A stretch of DNA of 64,000 nt from Emticicia sp051209875 (GTDB lineage: Bacteria > Bacteroidota > Bacteroidia > Cytophagales > Spirosomataceae): the NCBI RefSeq assembly GCF_051209875.1, contig NZ_JBNTQY010000001.1:5084001-5148000 (forward strand). The letters are read 5' to 3'. Position 1 is the first letter of the stretch. Every line of letters begins with the position of its first letter. Positions 9,045 to 16,730 of the stretch are shown here, one piece after another. The notes below the pieces were generated by a model, which was not told the origin of the DNA, searched no databases, and was given only the letters and a program-made list of their open reading frames with translations. Both the position numbers and the translations under genes were made by a program.

Positions 9045-9097
9045 TATATCTGTGTGGGCACCTTTTATAAATACGATATTTTTCACAAACAAGACTT

Positions 9098-10225
9098 TTA
9101 CCTTCCGTTTTGATAGATATTAAGCATTTTTTGTGCAGTTTTTTCCCACGTAAACATACTTGGTCTTAAATATCCCAAAGTAATTTTTTCTTTTCGAAGG
9201 GCCTCGTTTTCATAAGCAGTCTGCATAGCAGTAGCTATTTCTTCAACTGAGTACGGATTGACCAAAAAAGCTGCATCTCCAGCTACCTCGGGCATTGCTG
9301 AAATATTTGAAGTAACAACTGGTGTTCCAAAAGCCATTGCCTCCAAAATTGGTAATCCAAAGCCTTCCCGAAGCGACGGATATAAAAAAACCTTAGCTTC
9401 AGCATACAATGTCAGCAACACATTTTCTTCTACAAAGCCCGCCAAAACAAAACGTTTGAGGTAATCAATTTCACCGATTTCATTCAAAATATCTTCAACA
9501 AATGATTGCTTCAAGCCAGTAATCACTAACTTAACTTTTGGATTTATCTTGGCAAATAATACAAATGCCTTTACTGTATTGCCTACATTTTTACGTGGTT
9601 CAACATTTCCCAAAAACAAAAAGAAATCTTCTTCCAAATGCAGTTTGTTCCGCACTTCATTGAGCGTTTCTGCACTTGGTTTTACGCCAAAACGACCACT
9701 TACTCCGTTATGAACTACTGCAATAGCATCTTTGTTCAAACCCAAAACTTTAGAGATATTGGCTTGTTCAACAGCCGAAATCGTTACGATTTGTTGGCAT
9801 TTACCTACAATTTTCGGCACAAGCCATTTGCGATAAAGATTTCCAAATTTTTGGTAATTCGATGAGGTGTTTTTGCCTGAGGTTTTCTCCATAAAAATGA
9901 CGTCATGAAGTGTCAATACCAACGGCATCGACAAAAACATCGGAGCTGTATTGCTGGTGCAATGAAGTATGTCAACTCCGTATTTTTTTGCATAAATTGG
10001 TAGCATGACTTGTTCCCAAAAAACATAGTTTCCTCCTGGTACTTGGATGATGTGAAAATTGGATGTTTCACTCAAACAAGTATGGTCTTCATCTGCTTTT
10101 ACAAAAACAAAATATTCGTTTTTAGAATCAATTACTTGTAAAGCACGTATTAATTCTAAGGCAACAATATCCATCCCATGCTTATGCGGGCGAAAAAGTC
10201 GCTGGGCCTCAATGCCTATTTTCAT
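9098..10225 (-). CDS. Glycosyltransferase family 4
   Basis: This is a 375-residue GT-B enzyme of family GT4. The N-terminal domain starts MKIGIEAQRLFRP; the donor-binding C-terminal domain holds FLGNVEPRKNV near residue 205, KLVITGLKQ, and the signature SLREGFGLPILEAMAFGTPVV near residue 285, with the EX7E residues in EGFGLPILE. It resembles mannosyl- and rhamnosyl-type GT4 enzymes, but the sugar is not determined. It sits 11 bases after the HPt gene on the same strand, and the gap to the TolC-like gene is 116 bases with its own candidate promoter. It may therefore be expressed with the HPt gene and serve the same polysaccharide locus. Confidence 0.92.
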   Translation of the reverse strand: MKIGIEAQRLFRPHKHGMDIVALELIRALQVIDSKNEYFVFVKADEDHTCLSETSNFHIIQVPGGNYVFWEQVMLPIYAKKYGVDILHCTSNTAPMFLSMPLVLTLHDVIFMEKTSGKNTSSNYQKFGNLYRKWLVPKIVGKCQQIVTISAVEQANISKVLGLNKDAIAVVHNGVSGRFGVKPSAETLNEVRNKLHLEEDFFLFLGNVEPRKNVGNTVKAFVLFAKINPKVKLVITGLKQSFVEDILNEIGEIDYLKRFVLAGFVEENVLLTLYAEAKVFLYPSLREGFGLPILEAMAFGTPVVTSNISAMPEVAGDAAFLVNPYSVEEIATAMQTAYENEALRKEKITLGYLRPSMFTWEKTAQKMLNIYQNGR

Positions 10226-10236
10226 TTTTGGGGAGA

Positions 10237-10605
10237 TTAAATAAATTCGTTCAAACGCTTTAGTTCGTCTTTGATAACTAATTTTGCGTGATTGATTTCG
10301 ACTGCTAGTGTTTCGTATCTTTTTTGTAGTTCACCACCATCAGGATTTGCTTTAGCATACGTCTCAAAATCTTGAAGTTTTGGATGCAAAAATGTAAGCC
10401 CAACCATTGAAAACGATGGCTTCACTTGGTGTGCCATATCTCCAACTGCCTTATAATTTTTGTTATTGATTTCATCTGAGATTTTTTCCCAAATAGGCAT
10501 GTTATCATCTAAAAAAGACTCAAACATTATTTGAATGATGGTTAAATCCCCCCCATAGATTTCTTGGAGGTAGTCGGCGTTAAGTAATGGATTGAAAGCA
10601 AACAT
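10237..10605 (-). CDS. HPt-domain phosphotransfer protein
   Basis: This 122-residue protein is a single HPt four-helix domain. The expected phospho-accepting histidine is His59 in DMAHQVKPSFSMVGL, which fits the HPt pattern AHxxKxxxxxxG. It should pass a phosphoryl group between a hybrid histidine kinase and a response regulator. No kinase or receiver-domain gene is next to it; instead it precedes a glycosyltransferase by 11 bases, suggesting it was recruited to control the polysaccharide locus. It is divergent from a Crp/Fnr regulator. Confidence 0.82.
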   Translation of the reverse strand: MFAFNPLLNADYLQEIYGGDLTIIQIMFESFLDDNMPIWEKISDEINNKNYKAVGDMAHQVKPSFSMVGLTFLHPKLQDFETYAKANPDGGELQKRYETLAVEINHAKLVIKDELKRLNEFI

Positions 10606-10726
10606 ATTAGGAATTTTTATAAATTATTTATTTGCAAATATTGTACCATCAAGCACGTGTGTTTATAAATTTATTATATATTAGCAGAAAACTAACTGTC
10701 TAATTCTATTTATCTAATAAAAACGA

Positions 10727-11314
10727 ATGGCTAACAATAATCTGTTACTATTTATCCAAAATATTCTTCCAATTCCGACAACCATAGCAACCGAGATTGT
10801 CAACCATTTTAAAGACATTTCTATACCAAAGAATCATTATTTGGTTCAAGAAGGGAAAATCAGCAATGAGTATGTTTTTTTATTGGATGGTTTAATTCGC
10901 TCTTATACTTTTGATACCGAAGGTAATGATATTACCACCAATTTTTATACTAAAAACCACATAGTTTTAGAAGTCTCTTCATTTTTTAATCGCACACCTG
11001 CTCAAGAAAGTTTTCAAGCACTGACAGACTGCAAAGGACTGATAATCAACTATGAACAAGTACAAATATTGTTTCATTCGATTCCTGAATTTCGAGAATT
11101 TGGGAGAAAAGTATTGGTACAAAACATCACTACATTGAAGCAACGCATGCTTTCGATGATTAACCAAACTGCTGAAGAACGATACGAAGATTTGATACTC
11201 ACCAAGCCTGAAATCCTACAAAATGCTCCCCTCAAAAACATCGCAACTTATTTGGGGATTACAGATACTTCATTGAGTAGAATCAGAAAAGAATTTACGA
11301 AAAAAGGAGGATGA
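10727..11314 (+). CDS. Crp/Fnr-family transcriptional regulator
   Basis: This 195-residue protein has an N-terminal cyclic-nucleotide-binding fold (about 15-120; IPKNHYLVQEGKISNEYVFLLDGLIRSY) and a C-terminal winged helix (about 150-190; NIATYLGITDTSLSRIRKEF) that matches the HTH_Crp recognition helix. The ligand-binding phosphate cassette of true CRP is not conserved, as in most Bacteroidota members, so the signal is unknown. A membrane protein gene follows 71 bases downstream in the same direction and may be its target or partner. Confidence 0.88.
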   Translation: MANNNLLLFIQNILPIPTTIATEIVNHFKDISIPKNHYLVQEGKISNEYVFLLDGLIRSYTFDTEGNDITTNFYTKNHIVLEVSSFFNRTPAQESFQALTDCKGLIINYEQVQILFHSIPEFREFGRKVLVQNITTLKQRMLSMINQTAEERYEDLILTKPEILQNAPLKNIATYLGITDTSLSRIRKEFTKKGG

Positions 11315-11385
11315 TTTCTTGCCATTTGCTAAGTAAAATTTCTTTTTTGTAACTGACCTTTGCTAAGCAATCAAAATATACCGCA

Positions 11386-12057
11386 ATGAGCAATCTTCCT
11401 TCCTACATCAGCATTGTTTTTACCTGTACAACACTCTTGACTTTATGGTTATTTTCAAGAACGGTCAATTATTCTAAAATTGCATTAATCATTGTCATTC
11501 TTTGGGCAATTTTTCAGAGTTTGATGGGTATATCTGGCTTTTACTCTAACCTCAATTCTTTTCCTCCAAGATTTTTATTGTTGATAGCTCCTGCTATTCT
11601 TTTGATTATTATTATATTCAATACAAACAAAGGACAGGCATTTATCGATCAACTTTCAATCGAAAAAATAACTTTAATACACATTGTCAGAATCCCTGTT
11701 GAGATTGTATTGCTTTGGTTATTTCTGCAAAAAAAGATTCCTCAACTTATGACTTTTGAAGGGAGAAACTTTGATATTTTAGCAGGAATTACCGCTCCGA
11801 TTGTCTATTATTTGGTATTTGTGAAGCAACTTATGAGCAAGAAAATGCTCTTGTTTTGGAATTTTGCTTGCCTTGCTTTATTGCTCAATATTGTGATAAA
11901 TGCTTTATTATCAGCACCTTTACCATTCCAACAATTTGCCTTTGAACAACCTAATATTGCCATTCTTTATTTTCCTTTTAATCTACTACCAAGTGTTGTT
12001 GTACCTTTGGTTTTATTCGCTCATTTGGTAGCAATTCGTAGGTTTTTAAAGAAATAA
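11386..12057 (+). CDS. Multi-pass membrane protein of unknown function
   Basis: This 223-residue protein is almost entirely hydrophobic, with about seven membrane segments: near 8-24, 30-48, 62-78, 95-113, 128-146, 155-173 and 195-217. Polar residues between segments are few, and no enzyme motif stands out. It follows the Crp/Fnr-type gene in the same direction. I do not recognise the family beyond its resemblance to uncharacterised Bacteroidota membrane proteins found beside such regulators. Membrane location is well supported; function is unknown. Confidence 0.7.
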   Translation: MSNLPSYISIVFTCTTLLTLWLFSRTVNYSKIALIIVILWAIFQSLMGISGFYSNLNSFPPRFLLLIAPAILLIIIIFNTNKGQAFIDQLSIEKITLIHIVRIPVEIVLLWLFLQKKIPQLMTFEGRNFDILAGITAPIVYYLVFVKQLMSKKMLLFWNFACLALLLNIVINALLSAPLPFQQFAFEQPNIAILYFPFNLLPSVVVPLVLFAHLVAIRRFLKK

Positions 12058-12306
12058 CTACCCTAAGAAAAATTTGTTTTTGAATTTTTGGTTTGGGGTG
12101 TTTTTATTGGGATATTGTGGGGAATTAAGCATTTTTAATAATATACCGACTAAAAAATTAAAATTAATAAATACTGAAAGTGTATAAGTAAACTGCTCGA
12201 ATAACTCTATGTATTTACTTGTGTTAGAAAGGTATTTAAAAATAGGTTTTTAGAACAAATCAGCAAAACCAATGATTGAAATAGTTACAGTCAAATCAAC
12301 ATTTTT

Positions 12307-12549
12307 ATGAAAGAAAACAAATACTCAAAAATGAGTTTAGAAGAGCTTAAAGCCAAAGAAAAAACAACCAAAAGTGCTATTTCGGCTTTTATTGGAGTCC
12401 TCATGGTTCTGGTATTTGCTGTGGTGTTTTTAGGAATTAGACAAGGATTTAGTGCTTTTTCGGTCTTGCCATTAGCATTTCTTCCTCTCGTAATTGTTAT
12501 TATTAATGGTTTGAAAAAATTGCAAGATGAAATTAAATCAAGATCATAA
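12307..12549 (+). CDS. Small two-helix membrane protein of unknown function
   Basis: This 80-residue protein has a charged N-terminal helix (MSLEELKAKEKTTKS), two hydrophobic segments (about 24-44 and 50-68) and a basic tail (KKLQDEIKSRS). This resembles a family of short Bacteroidota membrane proteins without known function. It stands alone, 249 bases after the previous gene, and ends just before a hairpin at 12558-12591. The 12058-12306 stretch before it holds no recognised feature. Confidence 0.6.
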   Translation: MKENKYSKMSLEELKAKEKTTKSAISAFIGVLMVLVFAVVFLGIRQGFSAFSVLPLAFLPLVIVIINGLKKLQDEIKSRS

Positions 12550-12557
12550 TTAAACCT

Positions 12558-12591
12558 CCAAAGTGAAGCTTTCTCAATAGTTTCACTTTGG
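12558..12591. terminator. Hairpin between convergent genes
   Basis: A perfect 10-bp inverted repeat (CCAAAGTGAA and TTCACTTTGG) with a 14-base loop lies between the convergent ends at 12549 and 12622. It has no clear T-tract on either strand (A-tract follows on plus), so it may be a weak terminator. Confidence 0.45.
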
Positions 12592-12621
12592 AAAAAATCT
12601 TCAGTATCAAAAAATAAATCT

Positions 12622-13017
12622 TCAAACGCCTAATTTATCCAGTTCGAAAACCTCGATAGGTTTACCCATCACCTCAATGCGATGGTTGCTTCCCCATTTA
12701 ATCATTGAATCAAGCACCGTCTTTAATGATTTGCCAGAATCACTCAATTCATATTCGACAGTTACAGGTATTGTTGGCTGCACCTTTCTGACAATAATAC
12801 CATTGATTTCTAACTCTTTCAATTCTTTAGAGAGCATCCTTGGTGTAATTTTCGGGATATTTTTTTCTAAATCTTTGAATCGTCTTTTTCCAAACAATAA
12901 AACTCCAATGATGGGTAATTTCCATTTACCATTCATTACGTTTAGCGTGTCTTTAATAGCTAAAATGAAGCCTACTGGACAATCTTGATAGCTATTACAT
13001 TCTTTCGATGTTTCCAT
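12622..13017 (-). CDS. HxlR-family transcriptional regulator
   Basis: This 131-residue winged-helix protein of the HxlR family starts with the conserved N-terminal cysteine region (CNSYQDCPVGF), then NVMNGKWKLPIIGVLLFGKRRFKDLEK, PRMLSKELKELE and a VEYELSDSGKSL wing. HxlR proteins are dimeric DNA-binding regulators, often redox- or aldehyde-responsive through N-terminal cysteines; here Cys7 and Cys13 are available. It is divergent from a nitroreductase gene, a common pairing, and a perfect inverted repeat lies 22 bases upstream of its start, so it probably controls both itself and the nitroreductase. Confidence 0.92.
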   Translation of the reverse strand: METSKECNSYQDCPVGFILAIKDTLNVMNGKWKLPIIGVLLFGKRRFKDLEKNIPKITPRMLSKELKELEINGIIVRKVQPTIPVTVEYELSDSGKSLKTVLDSMIKWGSNHRIEVMGKPIEVFELDKLGV

Positions 13018-13038
13018 AATACATTGATTATCAAATTG

Positions 13039-13054
13039 CTATACTTTAGTATAG
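13039..13054. promoter_or_regulatory. Candidate HxlR operator
   Basis: CTATACTTTAGTATAG is a perfect 7-bp inverted repeat with a 2-bp centre in the intergenic region shared by the HxlR gene and the nitroreductase gene. A related half-site (AGTAT) recurs about 15 bp to the right. Position and symmetry fit an HxlR dimer site; binding is inferred. Confidence 0.55.
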
Positions 13055-13098
13055 TGATATTTTTTAGTATATTACTTACTATTATATAGCAAAGGTAG

Positions 13099-13106
13099 TA
13101 CATTTG
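13099..13106 (+). promoter_or_regulatory. Bacteroidota-type -7 element for the nitroreductase gene
   Basis: TACATTTG matches the TAnnTTTG -7 consensus, 29 bases before the ATG at 13135. A -33 TTTG was not seen at standard spacing, which would fit a regulated promoter. Confidence 0.5.
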
Positions 13107-13134
13107 TATCAAAAATTAAAACAAACTAAAGAAA

Positions 13135-13767
13135 ATGGAATTAATTGATAAAATGAATTGGCGTTATGCGGCGAAAGCGATGACTGGAGAAGTAGTCCCA
13201 CAAGAGAAAATTGATAGAATCATAGAAGCTGCTCGCCTTGCTCCTACTTCAAGTGGGTTGCAACCGTTTGAAATTATTGTTGTAACCAATCAAGCAATTA
13301 AAGATGAAATTAAGGCAATTGCGTGGAATCAATCGGTCGTAGCTGATTGCTCTCATTTATTAGTTTTTGCCGCTTGGGATACATACACACCTGAGCGTAT
13401 CAATAAAATGTTTGACCTGACGAATGAAGTTCGTGGTTTTAGCAACGAAGGCTGGGAAAATTATCGTAAAATGTTGTTGAATACGTATCCTAATCGTGAG
13501 GAAGATGTAAACTTTAATCACGCTGCCAAGCAAGCCTATATTGCCTTTAGTTTGGCAGTAGTTGCAGCGGCATTTGAAGGCGTTGATAGCACCCCAATGG
13601 AAGGATTTGATGCAAATGCTTTAGATAAAATTTTAGGGTTGAGAGAAAAAGGTCTTAGAAGTTGTGTAATATTACCAATTGGATTCCGTAAAGTAGAAGG
13701 TGACTGGTTGGTTAATTTACCAAAAGTAAGAAAAAGTACAGAAGATTTTGTAACGGTAGTTGCGTAA
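13135..13767 (+). CDS. NAD(P)H-dependent nitroreductase-family oxidoreductase
   Basis: This 210-residue FMN-dependent nitroreductase fold is close to the NfsB/YfkO type. The N-terminus MNWRYAAKAMTGE is followed by the FMN-contacting RLAPTSSGLQPFEIIVV motif near residue 35-50. FNHAAKQAYIAFSLAVVAAAFEG lies near 135 and a GLREKGLRSCVILPIGFR motif near 170. It probably reduces quinones or nitro/electrophilic compounds in the cytoplasm. A divergent HxlR regulator with an operator-like repeat between the two suggests induction by such compounds. A terminator follows at 13794. Confidence 0.92.
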   Translation: MELIDKMNWRYAAKAMTGEVVPQEKIDRIIEAARLAPTSSGLQPFEIIVVTNQAIKDEIKAIAWNQSVVADCSHLLVFAAWDTYTPERINKMFDLTNEVRGFSNEGWENYRKMLLNTYPNREEDVNFNHAAKQAYIAFSLAVVAAAFEGVDSTPMEGFDANALDKILGLREKGLRSCVILPIGFRKVEGDWLVNLPKVRKSTEDFVTVVA

Positions 13768-13793
13768 TTCATTCAATAATCAAGATTTATTAG

Positions 13794-13832
13794 ACTCCAT
13801 CCAATGACTTACTTGGATGGAGTTCTTTTTTT
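13794..13832 (+). terminator. Intrinsic terminator after the nitroreductase gene
   Basis: An 11-bp perfect stem (ACTCCATCCAA / TTGGATGGAGT) with an 8-base loop is followed by TCTTTTTTTAT, 26 bases after the stop codon. Confidence 0.85.
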
Positions 13833-13865
13833 ATATCCGTTGAAAAAAGAAATTGCAATTTCTTC

Positions 13866-16127
13866 CTATGGACTTTTTTCATCAGACATAAGTCGGGTAT
13901 TGATATTGACACAACCGCCAATATTAGCACTAAAGGTTACACCATTTTGAGCCTGAAAACCTGGTAGAAGTATAACAGCTTTGGCGGCATCATAATTAAC
14001 GTTCGCTCCATTATTAAGTATATTATTAGCTGTAATACTTTGCCCTGCTTCATATTTTAAGAGTGAGTTGGAAGTAATAGCACCAATCAAATTCCATGCA
14101 GGTTGACAATTAGCATTGGAGATTTTTATCAAAAAAGTATCAGCCAAACATTGGCTTCCATCTTTTACGATATACTGAGTATTATTGATAGGAGAAACTA
14201 CTAAACCTCGACTACTAAAATTGGCATTTAGCCAAGCATAATCACCTATCCATGAAGCATTTAGGGCAATATTTGTTAAATTATTAGCTTGTGTAATAGT
14301 TTGCTTGATGTTTACATCTTTCATCATTGTAAACTTATCTTTAATTACTCCGTCATCAGCAATCCATTTGGCATCGAGGCGATTTGCTTCTATTTCCAAA
14401 TACAAAGATCCGGCATTGTCGGTATTTGAAAAATACATGGCATTATGTGGATAACTTGGTTGTGTAATTCCTGCCCAACCTGCCGAGCCTGTCACTACAT
14501 AGACAATACCAGTATTAGGTAAATTTGAAGTTTTAACATAGGGGCAAGAGTCTGTCGAACCATCGTATTTTCCACTTGAAGAAGTAGGATTATGAAGAGC
14601 GGCATTGAAAGTTGGTTCTAAACCTGTATGCCCTTTCATCAGCCTTGAACGTTCATAATTATGGCTATGTCCGCAAAGCACTAAATCAACCTTATACTGT
14701 TCCAAAATTGGTACGACATTTTGTCGAATAAATTTTAGTTCACTCTCATTATCGGAATTATGACTGCCCATTGTATAGGGTGGGTGATGCCAATACAAAA
14801 TCGTCCATTTTTGTGTATTTGCTGCCAAATCAGCCTTCAACCAAGTGATTTGTGGGCTTGTTATGTCGTAAATTCGGTAATTACTGGCTGTTTCTGTACC
14901 ATAAGAATCTAAACTTACAAAATGGATATTGGCATAATTATAAGAATAATATTCTTTATGCCCAGATGGTACACCACCAATCTCCCCATTAATTGGCAAG
15001 CTAAAATTGCTATAATAAGGCATAATATGGTCGCTCCGTGCAGTACCTGTTGCTCCATAATCGTGGTTACCAGGTGTTGGAAAAATTACGGTTTGCTTCA
15101 TGATTCGGGCATTTTGGTAGGGCTCAAAAAACCTCGTTTGGTACTCCGAATCATAACCATAGTTATAAGCATTATCGCCTAAAAGCAACCATAAATCAAT
15201 GTATTGACTGCCTACATAGTTGAGAAACTTATCTTTTACAGCCACTTGTGTAGGCAAGCCTGTACCGCAATCGCCTGTTACCCAAACACGGGTTTTCTTT
15301 TCTGTACCGATGGTTGGAGCAGTAATAAAATAGTTTAGCTCTGATCCTTGCAAAACCTCGGTAGATGTACCAATTGAGTAAAAATACTGAGTATTTGGCG
15401 TAAGTCCAGTAAGATTGACAATATGTTCAGTCGTCAGGGTTACATCTAAAACATTACTACTAAGATTCGTAGGATTTATTCCGTAATTAACTTTTGTAGT
15501 AGAAGCAATATTTGTTCGCCAACGAATCTGCATACTATTTGATGTACCCATTTGCAAATAAGGGCCTCGACTAACTGCATAATTTGAATTCAATAATTCA
15601 CAGTCAAATGAAATATCAGAACTTGTTGCGGTATTTTGGTGAATTTCTACCGCAATCACATTCATTCCAACTTGCAAATTTACACCTGCAATAGTCGTTT
15701 CCAACCAAGTATTTCCATCATCTGATGCCAAAGAAGCAAGAGTCTGATAATTTTGATTAATGGCGATATTATCTCTAAAAACTTCATTACCATTGATATA
15801 AACAACCGCCCCATCGTCTCGTTTGATACGTAATTTGTAGTACGGAAAAACTGTAGCGACAGAAAAACTCTTACGAAAATAAGTTGTAATATATTTATTG
15901 CTTGCATTTCCACCGAAGCTCACCAAAGTTGCTTCATCCCCATCTCCATAGCCTAATTGTGAAGCACCCGAAGCCCAACTTGCATCATTAAATCCTGCAC
16001 TTTGCCAAGCAGTGCCTTGATCAGAGCCATTATCTAAATATTTCCAAGTATTGCCACTTGATATAATTTGTGCAGAAACTGATTTTAACACAAAACAAAA
16101 TAGAAGTAAATATAGTCTGAAAATCAT
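13866..16127 (-). CDS. Secreted purple-acid-phosphatase-like metallophosphoesterase
   Basis: This 753-residue secreted protein has a signal peptide cleaved after SVSAQ (residue 20) and a jelly-roll-like N-terminal domain (about 25-180). A fibronectin-III-like purple acid phosphatase N-terminal domain follows (about 185-270), then a metallophosphatase domain with all five metal motifs: GDCGTG (286), GDNAYNYG (318), GNHD (353-356), HH (447-448) and GHSHNYER (486-493). The C-terminus (about 620-740) contains a segment (AGQSITANNILNNGANVNYD) like the 3-coathanger stack domain of Bacteroidota surface proteins. It likely hydrolyses phosphate esters outside the cell. No classical type IX sorting tail is obvious at the end. 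It follows the GroES-like gene by 86 bases. Confidence 0.87.
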   Translation of the reverse strand: MIFRLYLLLFCFVLKSVSAQIISSGNTWKYLDNGSDQGTAWQSAGFNDASWASGASQLGYGDGDEATLVSFGGNASNKYITTYFRKSFSVATVFPYYKLRIKRDDGAVVYINGNEVFRDNIAINQNYQTLASLASDDGNTWLETTIAGVNLQVGMNVIAVEIHQNTATSSDISFDCELLNSNYAVSRGPYLQMGTSNSMQIRWRTNIASTTKVNYGINPTNLSSNVLDVTLTTEHIVNLTGLTPNTQYFYSIGTSTEVLQGSELNYFITAPTIGTEKKTRVWVTGDCGTGLPTQVAVKDKFLNYVGSQYIDLWLLLGDNAYNYGYDSEYQTRFFEPYQNARIMKQTVIFPTPGNHDYGATGTARSDHIMPYYSNFSLPINGEIGGVPSGHKEYYSYNYANIHFVSLDSYGTETASNYRIYDITSPQITWLKADLAANTQKWTILYWHHPPYTMGSHNSDNESELKFIRQNVVPILEQYKVDLVLCGHSHNYERSRLMKGHTGLEPTFNAALHNPTSSSGKYDGSTDSCPYVKTSNLPNTGIVYVVTGSAGWAGITQPSYPHNAMYFSNTDNAGSLYLEIEANRLDAKWIADDGVIKDKFTMMKDVNIKQTITQANNLTNIALNASWIGDYAWLNANFSSRGLVVSPINNTQYIVKDGSQCLADTFLIKISNANCQPAWNLIGAITSNSLLKYEAGQSITANNILNNGANVNYDAAKAVILLPGFQAQNGVTFSANIGGCVNINTRLMSDEKSP

Positions 16128-16153
16128 AGCTGCATTAACCTTTGATATTTATG

Positions 16154-16186
16154 CAAAGTTTATGATTTTATCTCGAAAAAGACAAA
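16154..16186 (-). promoter_or_regulatory. Possible promoter of the phosphatase gene
   Basis: On the minus strand, TTTG at 16186-16183 and AAACTTTG at 16161-16154 are separated by 21 bases, near the -33/-7 pattern of Bacteroidota promoters (one mismatch to TAnnTTTG). It lies 27 bases upstream of the ATG. Confidence 0.35.
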
Positions 16187-16213
16187 GAATAGTAGGCTGA
16201 ATAAACCTTTTTT

Positions 16214-16591
16214 CTACATCAAATCTTCAAATCGCTCCAGCATCAAAATTGAAGCTTGTGGGAGAATAACATATTTTTCGCCCTCGTATTGCACTTCGAT
16301 GGCGTGGCGTTGCAGATAAATCGCTAAATCACCCTCTTGGGCTTGAAGTGGCATATACTTTACTTTTTCTTCGGTCTCCTTCCAAGGCTCATCTTCTGTT
16401 TGATTGGGCAAAGGATAACCAGGCCCAACTTTGATGATATAGCCGCTTTGCACTTCTTCTTTTTCAGTAACGGTTGGAGGCAAATAAAGTCCAGTATTTG
16501 TTTTATCCGAAGGATTTTTAGGTTTTATCAAAACTTTATCGCCTACTACGATTAATCTTTTCAATTTATTATCTGATGTTACGCCTAGCAT
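16214..16591 (-). CDS. GroES-like co-chaperone family protein
   Basis: This 125-residue protein has the Cpn10 fold: VVGDKVLIKPKNPSDKTNTGLYLPP at residues 15-40, with the mobile-loop position carrying TVTEKEEVQSGYIIKVGPG. The usual C-terminal half follows (EGDLAIYLQRHAIEVQYEGEKYVILP). It is about 30 residues longer than typical GroES because of an acidic insertion near residues 60-80 (NQTEDEPWKETEEKV). No groEL gene is adjacent, so it is probably a second, divergent Cpn10 paralogue rather than the main chaperonin partner. Confidence 0.8.
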   Translation of the reverse strand: MLGVTSDNKLKRLIVVGDKVLIKPKNPSDKTNTGLYLPPTVTEKEEVQSGYIIKVGPGYPLPNQTEDEPWKETEEKVKYMPLQAQEGDLAIYLQRHAIEVQYEGEKYVILPQASILMLERFEDLM

Positions 16592-16660
16592 AAACTAATG
16601 AGTGATTGAGTGAATGTTGGAATGAGTGAATATCAAAATATACACTTAATATTTAAAAAA

Positions 16661-16722
16661 TCTCCCTTATGCGAATGCCAGTGGATGCCGAAGGGGGAAA
16701 GCCTGACGAAGTCGGCAGGGAT
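16661..16722. repeat. Short GC-richer repeat fragment after FeoB
   Basis: This stretch contains TCCCTT and AAGGG arms and the words TGACGAAGTCGG and GGCAGGG. These share vocabulary with the larger inverted-repeat element at 26798-26958. It looks like a fragment of a dispersed repeat. Confidence 0.4.
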
Positions 16723-16730
16723 ATGTAAAA

